Source of the DNA: Blastocladiella emersonii ATCC 22665 | Taxonomy: Eukaryota; Blastocladiomycota; Blastocladiomycetes; Blastocladiales; Blastocladiaceae | NCBI GenBank assembly: GCA_025594325.1 | Contig: JANHCV010000002.1 | Coordinates: forward strand, 1,426,001-1,490,000 | Direction of reading: 5' to 3' | DNA length: 64,000 bases | Shown: positions 21,170-32,059 of the stretch, in pieces | Layout of the letters: every line of letters starts with the position of its first letter | How positions within the stretch are numbered: the stretch's first letter is position 1 | Made by a program: the position numbers and the translations under genes | The notes under the pieces: model-generated | The model's input: only the letters and a program-made list of their open reading frames with translations | The model's database searches: none | What the model was told of the DNA's origin: nothing

Positions 21170-21188
21170 TGGTGAATGGAATCGGTTG

Positions 21189-22943
21189 TTATTGGCACAG
21201 CTGGTACATGGCGACCGCGAGCTCGCGCGTGATCCGGTGCAGCGAGTACGGCGGGATCGACGCGTCGAGCGCCGCGAGGAGATGCAGGTCGCCGAGGTCT
21301 GGGAACCGGCGCCACACGACGTTAGCGATGTCGGGTGTCACGCCTTGGCGCTTGTTCTACGATTCACCGGTGAGCTCAGGAACACCGACGAGAACTGAGC
21401 GACGTACCAGCGTGAGAATGACCTGGTCGCACTCGGGACCCGCACGCTCGCGGTGTGTCTCGACGGCACCGAGCCACGCGAATAGGCGCGAGCGGAGATC
21501 GGTCCGTGCGTACCACGTCCATGCGCGCTGCTGGGTGAAGTGGTAAAGGACACTATGGGAAGCGATCGGTAAGCGAGGGACGAGAGTCGCGACAGCTGGG
21601 CGTACCCGTGCAGGAACGGGTGCTGCAGGATCGGCTCGTCGAGGAAGGCCATGGGCGGCGTGACCTCGAAAAAGAGCGGGATGACCTGGTCGTGGCGAGA
21701 GTCAGCGTGGTCCGCGCAAGGACGGCGCGGGAGCGAACGTGCCGATTCCGTGAGCTCGTCGACGTTGAGCCGGGACGACTGGCTGGTCAGGCACAGGACC
21801 GAGAGGCCGTCGCGCAGTTTGAAGCCCAGGAGCTGGTGCACCGTCTACGTATCGAAAACGCAGGGTTAGTTCAGGTCATACGCGTGAAGTCTGATTGCGC
21901 GCGCACCATGGGCGACGAGTCGTGGAGACAAACGTTCTGCTTGAAGCTCCGCGCGCGCGGGAGGTAGCGCGACGCGACGGTGACAAAGATCTCGCGCTCG
22001 AGGTCGGACAGAGAGAGCCTACTCGCTGCGGTTAGTCGAGTTGACGTATTCTTCAGTAGCGAAGACGTACCAGTCCTGGGTGAAGCTGGTGACTTGGCCG
22101 TGGTACAAGAGGACCGTGATGGGGCACCCGATCCGGGCGGCGAACGACGAGACAAGTTTCTGGTACGCGGCCCCTGCCTTGGGCGCCATGGGGAAGAACG
22201 GGTAAGAGTTGGCGATGAGCGGCAGGAGGAACAGGTTGTGCGCGTCGATGAGCTTGGTCAGGACCTACACGGGCGCCAAGTCAGAAATGCGGATAGCGGG
22301 ACACTGCATGAAGTTGTACCCGTTGAGACACTTGGTCGGTCGGGGATGCGAGATGGACGAGGGAAAAGAGCAGCCGTGCCATGGAATCGACGCACGCTCG
22401 TCCAACCGACCTGTCCGTTTCGAGCACAATCACGAGGCTACAGAGGGACGGGATATGAGCCGCCATATCACATCGAAATTTGCGAGGACCTCACGTTCGA
22501 ACTCGTCGCACGTGCACCCGCCACTTGCCGTGGAGATGCACGCAGTCCGGCGCATCCTCGCTCGATGCCAAGGCGTTGGCCAGCTCCAGGAATCGGGTAC
22601 AAGAAAGCGGCCCACCGGGCATTCTTGACTCAGAAGCGGGCGCTGAAGCACTCTTTGAGCCGTCGAGCGTGGTGAGCAGGCTCCGGAGCGACGGGAACGG
22701 GCCGGGCGGCGGCGCGACGACGGGCAGCGCCCCCGCGCTCTGCATCCGGTGTAGCGTGCTCTGGGCCGCATAAGCCCCGGTCACCGAAGCCGACAGCGGT
22801 CCACCGCGGCACACGGCGATCCGTTTCTCGGTCTGCAGATCATAAATGACAAGGTGGCGGAACCACGCGGACGGCGGGCCCGGCTCGCCTGGCCCGTGAA
22901 CCGGACATGCCGTTGCAGGTGGTTGCGTGGTCGGAGCTAACAT
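21189..22943 (-). CDS. FUZ: Fuzzy (FUZ)-like planar-polarity/ciliogenesis protein, seven exons
   Basis: Spliced model of 474 residues. Exons are 22943-22495, 22437-22320, 22264-22071, 22018-21907, 21844-21606, 21552-21408 and 21356-21189. The introns are 51-62 nt, several with CTAAC- or CTGAC-like branch sites, and every joint keeps phase. The order of hydrophobic blocks follows what I remember of animal FUZ: an N-terminal longin-like strand set (FRHLVIYDLQTEKRIAVC, LVIVLETDRSVGRA), then VSSFAARIGCPITVLLYHG, a VHQLLGFKLRDGLSVLCL strand pair, a histidine/leucine block and a C-terminal YSLHRITRELAVAMYQL helix. FUZ belongs to the CPLANE complex that recruits intraflagellar transport at the basal body. 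The identification rests on recalled family pattern, not alignment; a longin-domain protein of the MON1/HPS type is the alternative. Confidence 0.6.
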
Positions 22944-23203
22944 GGTGGGCTGGGATTCCGGATTCGTAGCTTGGATCGGCGGCGAACCGAAAACGCGTCG
23001 CGCGACGCGTCGCAGCGCACGTGAGCGGTGCACGTGTGCGATCGCAGCGCCTCCGCGCCGCCGCCGTTCCCGCCGGCCGTGTGGCGGCGCGCCAACTCCT
23101 CTCCTCCCTCCTCGCAAGGAAACGGCAACGTCGCACTCCCTGCAACGCAACTAGCGCAACGCATCGAGCGGGAAACCACCCACCTCCGCAAGAAAAAACC
23201 ATC
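22944..23203. promoter_or_regulatory. Divergent promoter region, FUZ-like / CHY zinc finger
   Basis: 260 bp between divergent starts. Around 22990-23045 it is rich in CGCG palindromes (a pair of GACGCGTCG-like cores) and has CACGTG-type E-box cores. These are the only control-like signals seen; no TATA box. Confidence 0.35.
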
Positions 23204-23692
23204 ATGTGCAAGCATATCCTGAACGCGCAGGTGTCGGTCCGGGCGCAGTGCTGTCGGCGGTGGTTCGACTGCCCCGAGTGCCACGAGGAGGTGTCGGACC
23301 ACCCGCTGCGGCGAACGACCGAGATGGTGTTCGCGTGCAAGAAGTGCAAGAAGGTGTTCCGCAAGGACCTCGGCAGCCTCGAGGAGCAGGACGAGTTCTG
23401 CCCGCACTGCGACAACCAGTATGTGATCGAGGCGCAGGAGCCCACCATGGAGGTCGGGTTCGAGACCGAGGACATTCGCAAGGACTCGAGGTGCGTTTCT
23501 GCTGCAAAGGTTCGGGTTGCCGATCGATTGCTCACCGCGCGCTCGGGATCGCTGTGTAGTCTGGTGCGCGACGACCGCGTCAAGCAGAAGATGCTCGACC
23601 CGCTCGAGGCCATGGAAGAGTACCGCAAGCGGTACGCCAAGCAGATGGCCATGCTCGAGGCGGCCGAGGAGGAGGAACTGTTCAAGGACTAG
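23204..23692 (+). CDS. CHY-type zinc-finger protein
   Basis: Spliced model of 139 residues. Exons are 23204-23490 and 23560-23692; the 69-nt intron begins GTGCGT and ends TAG, and joins phase 2. The N-terminus MCKHILNAQVSVRAQCC, then FDCPECHEEVSDHPL, FACKKCKKVFRKDL and FCPHCDNQYV give the pattern of Cys and His residues of a CHY zinc finger that binds several zinc ions. The C-terminus is a charged helix (MEEYRKRYAKQMAMLEAAEEEE). Short stand-alone CHY proteins include yeast Hot13, a factor for the mitochondrial intermembrane-space import pathway; whether this is that protein cannot be settled here. Confidence 0.82.
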   Translation: MCKHILNAQVSVRAQCCRRWFDCPECHEEVSDHPLRRTTEMVFACKKCKKVFRKDLGSLEEQDEFCPHCDNQYVIEAQEPTMEVGFETEDIRKDSRCVSAAKVRVADRLLTARSGSLCSLVRDDRVKQKMLDPLEAMEEYRKRYAKQMAMLEAAEEEELFKD

Positions 23693-25227
23693 TGCTGTCC
23701 GAGGACGATCGCGACCAACGGAGACTCGATATATTTTTGACCAACCCACCACGAATGTTGTCAGCGCCGGCCAAGCGCGCGGGGCGAGCGAGCGGGGCGC
23801 CGACTGAGGCGGCGCATGGTGCGACGCGGCGCAGGGCTTGCGCGCCGCGATCACAACGGCGGCGCTTCACGTCCTCGGACAACAGCTTACGGCTGCGGCC
23901 CCGGCCATGGCCGAGCGAGCGGCGCTTGTGGTCGCCGTGCCTCTCTGATGCCCACGAGCGAGCTGAGTGCTGTCAGGCGGCGAGGCCATCGGCCGTTGAG
24001 CACTGGCCGACCTCCCGCACGGCGGGAGTCCCTATGGACCCGACGAGGTGACCAAAGCTCTCAGCGGTCGGTTTGCACCGAGTCCTTCCCGCGCACGGTG
24101 CCGCGCAACACGGCAAGCAGGACCATCGCAGAGTGACGCGACAGCCGAACGCGTCCCAAAATAAGCGCGTGCGTGCGCAACGGCGCGCCGTGGATGCATC
24201 AACGTAGCGAAGAGATGGGCAGCGGCACGCTCCCTGTCCAGCGACGGCTGCCCGGCCTCAGAAAGGCAAGAGCGCCCAGCCGAGGGACAGGCGAGCGCGA
24301 GTGGGCTGCAGCGCGCGATGCAGCCGCGTCGCAGGTGCAGGACCGCGAGAGGAGGAGGAGGGCTCATGACATGGCGCCGTCGCGAGTCCCTTGCACCGAG
24401 CGTCAAGGGCGGCGGCGAGCAGGACGGGAGCGAGGGCGAGAGAGAGCGAGGGAGCGAGGAAGCGCGTCTCGCAGGCCCCCTGTGGGCGGTCGATGAACAC
24501 GGGTCGCGGACCCGCCACACCCGCTCCTCTCCTCCCTCAGTCGCCAGCCGCGGACCCGGACCCGTCCTCTCTCTCTCTCTTGCTGCTCGTCCTCGACTCT
24601 TTGCTCCCGGTTGTTCCTCTAGTGTTGCCCTCCCGGCCCTCCTCCTCGTTGCTCCTCCTCGCTCCTCTTCGCGGCATCACCCTCCTCCTCTCCCTTCCTC
24701 CGTCCTCACTGATTGACCAAGGTCTCGCCGACCATTCCCTCCCGCCCGCGCTACCGCTGTGTTGCCGCTGCTGTCCCGCGAGCAACCGCATCGCGGCCCA
24801 GATCTCCACTTGTCGCGGCCTCCACCACCCGCCCTCCCATCAACATCGACCCTCGCCGTCGCTCACGTCGACTGCCTGAGCCACCTTCTCTCTCCCTCTC
24901 ATACTCTCGGTGCATTGTCTTGTTCCGCGTCCCGAGTCTGCATCCTCTCTCTTGCCGACCGACCCGCACACACACACACACGCGTCCTTGCATCAGCCAG
25001 CCGCCCGCCGACCGACCTCCGCCTCGCTGCTCCTCTTCCTCCTCTCTCTCTTCCTCCCATACCTCGTGCCATCACCGCGCGAACACATCCCACTCTCAGC
25101 ATCGGGCCCGCCTGCCGGATCCGCGCCCGTCATCCCGCACCCCCGAGTGTATCCCGCGACTGTCTCCCTCTGCTCTGCTGCTCCGCCCAGCCTGGCAACA
25201 ACCGCCATCCAACGACCACCGACCGCC
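23693..25227. other. Intergenic region and pyrimidine-rich leader of the PHD gene
   Basis: 1.5 kb with no convincing gene. The second half (about 24520-25220) is strongly C+T-rich on the plus strand, with runs of CTCTCT near 24570-24585 and CTCCTC near 24650-24700, plus a short CA run near 24968. Such tracts are common in fungal promoters and 5' leaders, and the long plus-strand frames here are low-complexity consequences of them. Confidence 0.5.
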
Positions 25228-27293
25228 ATGTCTGACGACAACCATACCATCATCTGCGTGTGCGGCGAGAACGGTACGTTCGCATGCTCTCTGCTTCTGC
25301 CTCTCCTCCGTCTCCAAGGCCCGAGCGCGTCTGGCTCTGCTGTTCGTGGTCTGCTCGCTCGTCCCAACTGCCCGCATCGGACTCCAGAGCGCCCTCGCGG
25401 CGGTTCCTGAGTGGATGCAGAAGCGCTCGGTGGCGAGATCTCGGGCCCGAGCAAGCGAGCGAGCGCTTGTTCTGTGTGTGAGTGTGGCCTGGCTGCCGCA
25501 CCAGCCCTGCTCCCGTCTTTCCCTCACTCGGCGCACTCGGCTGCCGACCTTCTGCTCGCCGTCCCTGTGTTGTGGGATGGGCAGGCGGGCTCGAACCGGG
25601 TGCGACGCGTGGGCGACGACGCGTGGCACCGCCGCCGCCGCCGCCGCCGCGATTACTCACTGCGCGTAATCCTCCTCGCGGCGCGCGGTGGGCCGCGAGC
25701 GAGTCAGGGGGCGCCGCGCCGCTCGGCCTGCTCGTTCGCTGCGTCATTTTCACTCCTCCACCTCCGACATCAACTCGAACTGCACTCACCTCCCCCGCCC
25801 CCGCCCTACTGAACAGTCGACCTCGGCTCGCCCATGGTGCAGTGCGAAATGTGCGGGTGCTGGCAGCACGTCGCCTGCACCGCGTACACGATGCGGCAGA
25901 TCGAGGCCATGGACATCTACCTGTGCGACCGGTGCGACCAGCTCAGCCTGCCGTCGCCCACCGCCTCGGTCGCGTCCACGGCCGCGAGCGTGCCCACGGG
26001 CATCGCCATCCCGGGCTCGCTGCCCGGCGCCCACCACCCGCAACCGCTCGCCGCTTCTTCGGGTACCGGCGCGGGCACCCCGACGCGCGGCAACGGCACC
26101 GCCACGCCGCTGCGCGGAGTGCCTGCTGCCATGGCGGCGGCCGCGGCGGCTGCGGCATCGCCGTCCCCGTCGCCCTCGGCCGCCTCGTCCAACGGGTCGC
26201 TGCTCGCCCCGACCTCCGACGCGCTCGCCGCCGCGGCTACCTCGTCGCCCGCGTCCTCGATGAACGGTACGCGATAATCTCGCGCGATCGCCTCTCACGT
26301 GCCCGACGCGCGCCGGCTGTCTCGCGGCGCCTGTCTCGCGTCGGTCACGTGGGCGGCGGCCGCGCCACGCCACGCCACACGTGGGCGGGTGTCGCAAGCA
26401 GGCCCGGGTGTCTCACGCGCTGCGCCACCCCCTCCCTTGCCCGCTCGCCTAATTTAGGGATCCGCGGGTCGTCGGCCCAGAACCACCCGGCCCTCCGCGG
26501 CATCGTGCTCAAGCTGCGCAAGGCGTCGCCGTCCGGCACGGCCAACGGAGGCGCTACCTCGCCCCCATTGCCCGAGCTCCCGCTGCCGACTGCCACCGCC
26601 GACGCCTCGCGCAAGGAGACTTCCGCGGCGCCAACACGGACCACGACGGGTCGCAAGGACAGCGCGCGGTCCCGCGCCGCGGCGCGCCGGTCCACGTCGC
26701 CGCCCGTGTCGTCGAACGGCGGCGCGCTCTCGCCCATCCTCGACATTGTCGGCGACTCGTCCGCCCCACCAACACCCACGGCGCCGAGCGCACCCTCTGC
26801 CGTGAAATCGGTTTCCTCGTCGACGGCGGCTACGCGCGGCCAGTCGCCCGTCCCGGAGCCCACGACGGCACGCACGCGGCCCACGCGGCGCGCAACGACC
26901 ACCACTACCACCACGACGACTTCGGGCCGCGGCGGCCGCGGATCCGCCGCCGCGATGCGCCGCGTGTCGTCGGCCTCGACCTCGTCGTCGGGCTCGAGCC
27001 ACGACGAGGACGGGTTCGCGGGCCAGTCGATCAAGTCGATCCGCAAGCGGATCCGAAAACTCAAGCGCGTCGCGCGCCACGAGTTCAAGCACATGCAGCG
27101 GTTCCAGGCGTGCCAGCGGCAGATCCTCGACCGGTTTGGCGGCGGCGACAGCCAAGACGAGGCCATGATGGACGTGGACGACGCGTCGCGCGAGGCCGTC
27201 GACGCGGCGCGCAGTATCGCGGCCGACCTCAAGTCGTTCCTCGCGGTCGCGGGACAGTTCGAGGAGCGGTACCGCACGCTGCTGCGGCCATGA
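25228..27293 (+). CDS. PHD-finger protein, three exons with unusually long introns
   Basis: Spliced model of 443 residues. Exons are 25228-25273, 25817-26266 and 26458-27293, both joints phase 1. The first intron divides the zinc finger: exon 1 supplies IICVCGEN and exon 2 supplies MVQCEMCGCWQHVACTAY and YLCDRC. Together they give a C-x-C ... C-x2-C ... H-x2-C ... C-x2-C PHD finger at residues 8-55. The middle is Ala/Ser/Pro-rich and disordered. A basic helix follows near the C-terminus (SIKSIRKRIRKLKRVARHEFKHM), then an acidic patch. PHD fingers commonly read methylated or unmodified histone H3 tails, so a nuclear chromatin role is likely but not proven. The introns are 543 and 191 nt, against 40-95 nt elsewhere in the window. 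Confidence 0.82.
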
Positions 27294-27530
27294 GCGGCGC
27301 GGGTCGCGTACGCGGACTCGGAGTGTACTATGCTGCTGTCTCACCCTACCACCCCTGCTATCCATCCATTTCAACTCGTTTCCCTCTTGACCCCCTGTTC
27401 TGATTACCTCTCTGTATCCCCCTCTTCTCTCCGCTACTTCTGATTTTTTTGGACCCCCTCCCTCTCTTCCTTCATTGCTCGTGTGGCCACAAATCAAATC
27501 AAAACTCTCCTTCCAATCACCACCAAATCA

Positions 27531-30500
27531 TCACAAGTACAGCGACCCGCAGAACACGATATCGCGCTTGATCGCGGCCGCCGCCGCGTCCATCTTGACG
27601 TACAGGGCACCATCCCCGACCAGCCGCGCCGCGTCCTTGATCTCGCGGCACGTCTCCTCGAGCCGCACGATGCACCGCACGATGCTGCCCTCGGCCACGC
27701 TCGTGAGCCCCATGATCTGCTTGAACGGCAGCCCGCGCGCCCACTCGTACACCACCTCGACCAGGCCGTACTTGAGCGAGTCGCGCAGGTACCCTTCCAC
27801 GGTGACGGGCACGCCCAGGGCCTCCTGCACCGCGACCACGCGGCGAGCCGTCTCGCGCACCGTGCGCAGCGCGTCGAGCATGCGCGCGGGCCAGCGGGAG
27901 ACGGTCAAGGGGGCCGTCGGCGCGGGAGCGTCCAGCGTGTCGTCGGCCGCGTCCGCGGTGGCCTCGGCCGCGGAACTGGTGGCGGCGCGGGACTCGGCGG
28001 CCGTCAGCGCCTTGACGAGCTCGGCGTCCATGTCCGTCTTCTCCTGGAACAGGAACACCGACAGCACCGCGACGACTTCCGCCAAATCAAGGTCGGCGAA
28101 GAAGTTGTTGAGGATGAGCTCGGTGAGCAGGAGCTCGTCGCAGTTGTTGATCTCGCACGCGACGCGGCCCTTGAGCTGGACCGTCTTGGACCGCGGGTCG
28201 ACGTACCCGAGCTGCATCAGCACGTCCATGCGCGTGTGGTACTCGGGGAGCAGCTCGAGGTTGAGCGACGACAGGGTCAGCGTCAGGGACTGCATGCGGT
28301 CCGCGAGCGTGCGCTCGGCGTGCACCGCCGCGTAGTGCGCGACCAGGTCGGGGCAGTGCGCGCACTGGTACTTGGCGAGCGACCGCATCAGGTCCACGCG
28401 CCGCGCGTACTTTTCCTGGAAGTCCAGGTCGCGCAGCTTCGACCAGCTGAACTCGCGCAGCGACCCGTCGTGCGCCGCCGCGTACTTGCGCATCACCTGC
28501 ACCGCGACCGCCGTGTCGTGCTTGGCGTGCCGCGCGACCGCGTCGAGCGAGATCCCGAGCCCCGCCGTCGACCCGACCGCGTCGCCGAGCTCGGCCGCCG
28601 ACGCCAGCGAGTGCGCGAGCACCAGCGCGATCTCGCCCGGCTGCACTACCACGACGCGCCCGTCCGCCACGTCCGCCGCGGGCACCTGCAGCCGCGTCAC
28701 GGGCAGCGGCACGTCGTTGAGCGCCGCGGCCACGGCCTCGTCCGAGTCGGAGGTCGATGCGTCCGACGACGCGTGCTTGGCGGCGCCGCGCTCAACGAGG
28801 ACCAGTACCGTGAGACTCGCCTTGGCGTTCTGCGCGGCGGACCGCTGCTTGGACAGGACGACGGCGAGGTGGTTGCGGTACCGCGGCGTGTTGATGACGA
28901 CGAGGCGGCCGGCGGCGAGCGCCTTGGCGCCAACGGCGCTGCCCATGATGGCGTCGGCAGTCGCGCGCTGCAGGGTGACGATCTCGGCGCACGTCGAGTA
29001 GAAGTCGGCGAGGTCGCGCGAGCACAGTAGGCACGCGAGCGCGGGCAGCTCGCGCAGCGCCGACTGCAGCTTGTTGAACTCCTTTTCGACGTCGGGGAGC
29101 ATGCGCTGCGACGAGTTCTCGGAAAACGACCGCTTCATCATGTCCTCGACCTGCAGCGTCTCGACGCGCAGCAGGTTCAGGATCATGTTGTAGGTGAGGC
29201 GGAACTGCGACTGCAGCTTGGTCGGCGGGCCGAGCGTCATGTGCTGCAGGGCGAGCAGGTCGGGCGAGTCGAGGCACATCTGGATCACGGTGCCCGTCTC
29301 GTCGAGCCCGCGGCGGCCCGCGCGGCCCGACATCTGCGTGTACTCGCCGGGCAGCAGGTTGCGGAACGACGTCCCGTCGTGCTTGCGCGTGCTCGCAAAC
29401 ACGACGCACCGCGTCGGCATGTTGACGCCCATGGCAAACGTCTCGGTCGCGAACAGCACCTTGACCAGGGTCCGCGCGAACAGCATCTCGATCACCTCCT
29501 TGACGAGCGGCAGCAGGCCGCCGTGGTGCACGGCGATCCCGCGACGCAGCATCTCGCGCATCCGCACCAGCTGCGGCAGCTCGCGGTCCTCGGGCCGAAG
29601 GCGGCACAGGCTGCGCTCCAGGAACACGTGCACCTCCGACTTCTCGGACGCGGTCAGCAGGTCGAGCGAGTTGAGGCAGTCGGCGTACTCGTCGCACTTC
29701 TTCTTGGAAAAGACGAAGGTCGTGACGGGCAGCAGGTCCTTTTTCTGCAGCACGCCGATCAGCTGCGACCACGTCGTGCGGTCGAGCCTCTGCTGCGTGA
29801 TGGTCTTGGTCGGCGGCTGCTTGCCTGGGCGCCCGTTCGCGCCGCCGCCGCGGCCGCCGCGCGATGACGTGACGAGCGCGGGCCGTTTCTCGCCCTGCTT
29901 CACGGGCGGCTGGTTGGCGATGCCCAGGATGTGGTCGTTGGCGTCCTTGATGCCCTTGCCCAGCAGGTTCTTCTTGGCGTCCACGAACTTGAAGTACTGC
30001 TTGGCCGACGGCACGTACAGGTGGTGCTCGAGCGGCACCGGACGGTACTGCGTCGAGATCACGTAGATGTCCTTTTTCTTGGTGCGGCTACACGGTTGGA
30101 TGGGCGGTGGGTCGGTTGGTCGGACGGTCGGTCGGTTAGCGCGCGTGTCGAGCGACGTGCAAACCTCGGGAAGACGCGTACCCAACCCAATCGGCAAACT
30201 CGCGCGTGTTAGGAACCGTAGCCGAGAGCAGGATGATCTGGATGTGAGCAGGGAGCATGATGATGACCTCCTCCCAGACGACGCCGCGCTCCGAGTCATT
30301 CTACACGGGCAGCGTCAGTAACTGGCGCGACAACGGACCCACGAGCTGCGAGATACTTTCGATGTAATGAATTTCGTCAAACACGACGTATTCAACGTCG
30401 CGGATGAGGTCGGCGCCGCGGTACAGCATCGAGCGCAGGATCTCGGTGGTCATGATGAGGCAGCTGGCCTCGGGGTTGATCTGCACGTCGCCCGTGAGAA

Positions 30501-31897
30501 TGCCCACGTCGTCGAACGTCTTGGAGAAGTCGCGGAACTTCTGGTTGCTGAGCGCCTTGATCGGCGACGTGTAGATGACGCGCGTCATGTGCTTCTTCGC
30601 CAGCGCGATCGCGTACTCGGCCACGACCGTCTTTCCCGCGGACGTGTGCGCCGCCACGAACACCGAGTCACCCCGCTCGAGGCGGTACACGGCCTGCTTC
30701 TGGAACAGGTCGAGCTCGAACGGGTAGTCGTGCGCGAGCCGCGGGACCGACGTCGCGAAGTGGTCCATCGGGTCCGTCATCACGTGCGCCCACTCGGTCT
30801 TGCGGCTCGCGGCGGCGGCAGCAGCGGCCGACTTGGTCGTCGAGGTGGCGGTCGGGTCGCCCGAGGCCACGTCCACGTCGAGGGCTTCCTCGAGCGACGA
30901 CGCGTCGCCGTCCGCGTCGGCGGCAGCGGCGGGCGCCTCGGTCTCGGCGGCAGGAGCGGGCTCCGGCACCGGCTCGGGCTCGGGCTCGGGCTCGGCCTCG
31001 GCCTCCATGAGGTGGTCGAGGATCGCCTGCTCCTTTTCGTGCGATGAGGTGATGACGTCGACGAGATCGACCATGGTCTGCAGCCCGCCGTCGCCCTCGC
31101 CATCATCGCCGGCGACCGCGACGAGCCCGCGTTCGAACCCGGGCGGGACCGAGAACAGCTTGCCGCCGTTATCGAGCAGCGTGGCGGGGTCGAGCACGCG
31201 CTGGTTCGCCTCCGTGGTGCCGTCGAGGTCGAGCCCGCCGGGCATGAACGGCACGTTGCCCGACTTGCCGCGCACGAAGGCGCTGGCCTTGTCGACGCAC
31301 CGCTTCATGGACATACTGTTGCTCGTGTTGAGGCCCGCGGCGGCCGACTCGACCTCGGCGAACCCGGTCACGGCGCCCGTCAGCACGTCGCGCTGCAGCA
31401 GCACGGCGAGCGGCGACGGCACGGGCTCGAGCTCGCGGTACGACGAGAGCGGCGGGAGGAAGGACTCGGCGGGCGGAAAGTACTGCGCGTCGTCGAGCAG
31501 CGCGGCCGGGAAGGACGCCGGCGGCGTCAGGAACTCGGACTCGAGCTCGGACCGGATGTCGTGCGCGAACACATAGTCCTCGCCGAGGCCCAGCGGGAGC
31601 TATACATGTGGTGTCCAGAGGGTCAGCGAGCGAGGGTGGCGGAGCAAGTGGCAGGCCGTACGTTGGTGGCGGGGACGACGGGCCGCTCAGCCGAGGTCGG
31701 CACGAGGCGGAACTCGCCGGCGAGGCCGATTTGCTGGACGGCAAAGCCCGAGTCCTGGACTAGAGTGGGCGGCGGCGTAGACGGTGGGACGGGTGAGCTG
31801 CTAAGGTCGGCCGTGTCCACAAGTTGTCGCCACAGGGCTACCCACCGGCATCGTCGGTCGTGCCCTCGAGGGCGACCACCTTTTCAGGGACTGTCAT
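27531..31897 (-). CDS. SKI2: SKI2-type DExH RNA helicase
   Basis: Spliced model of about 1375 residues. Exons are 31897-31842, 31800-31662, 31599-30343, 30300-30182 and 30087-27531; the first exon and the third intron are the least certain. Helicase motifs in order: [15 protein letters not shown] (Walker A), [45 protein letters not shown] (DExH), [15 protein letters not shown], and [19 protein letters not shown] (motif VI). Downstream come the inserted arch region and the C-terminal helical DSHCT domain, ending [14 protein letters not shown]2 is the 3'-5' helicase of the cytoplasmic Ski complex, which feeds mRNA to the exosome. It is divergent from SKI3, its partner subunit. MTR4 is the alternative, but the N-terminus (SEFLTPP) and the SKI3 neighbour favour SKI2. 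Confidence 0.92.
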
Positions 31898-32059
31898 CAG
31901 TTTTCGTGTGCGACGGCGTCGTCGGGTCGGCGGTGCGGTTGGGGAGGATCGCTCTCGAGTGTTGGTCGGCGCGACGTTCACCTCGCCGCTTCCTCTCTCC
32001 CGCAACCCGCAACCGGTCTCTCTCTTTGCAACGGATCAACCGCATACGCCGCCGCCGCC
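31898..32059. promoter_or_regulatory. Shared head-to-head promoter of SKI2 and SKI3
   Basis: Only 162 bp separate the two divergent start codons, so this segment must contain both promoters. There is no TATA box. It has C+T-rich runs toward the SKI3 start. Confidence 0.6.
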
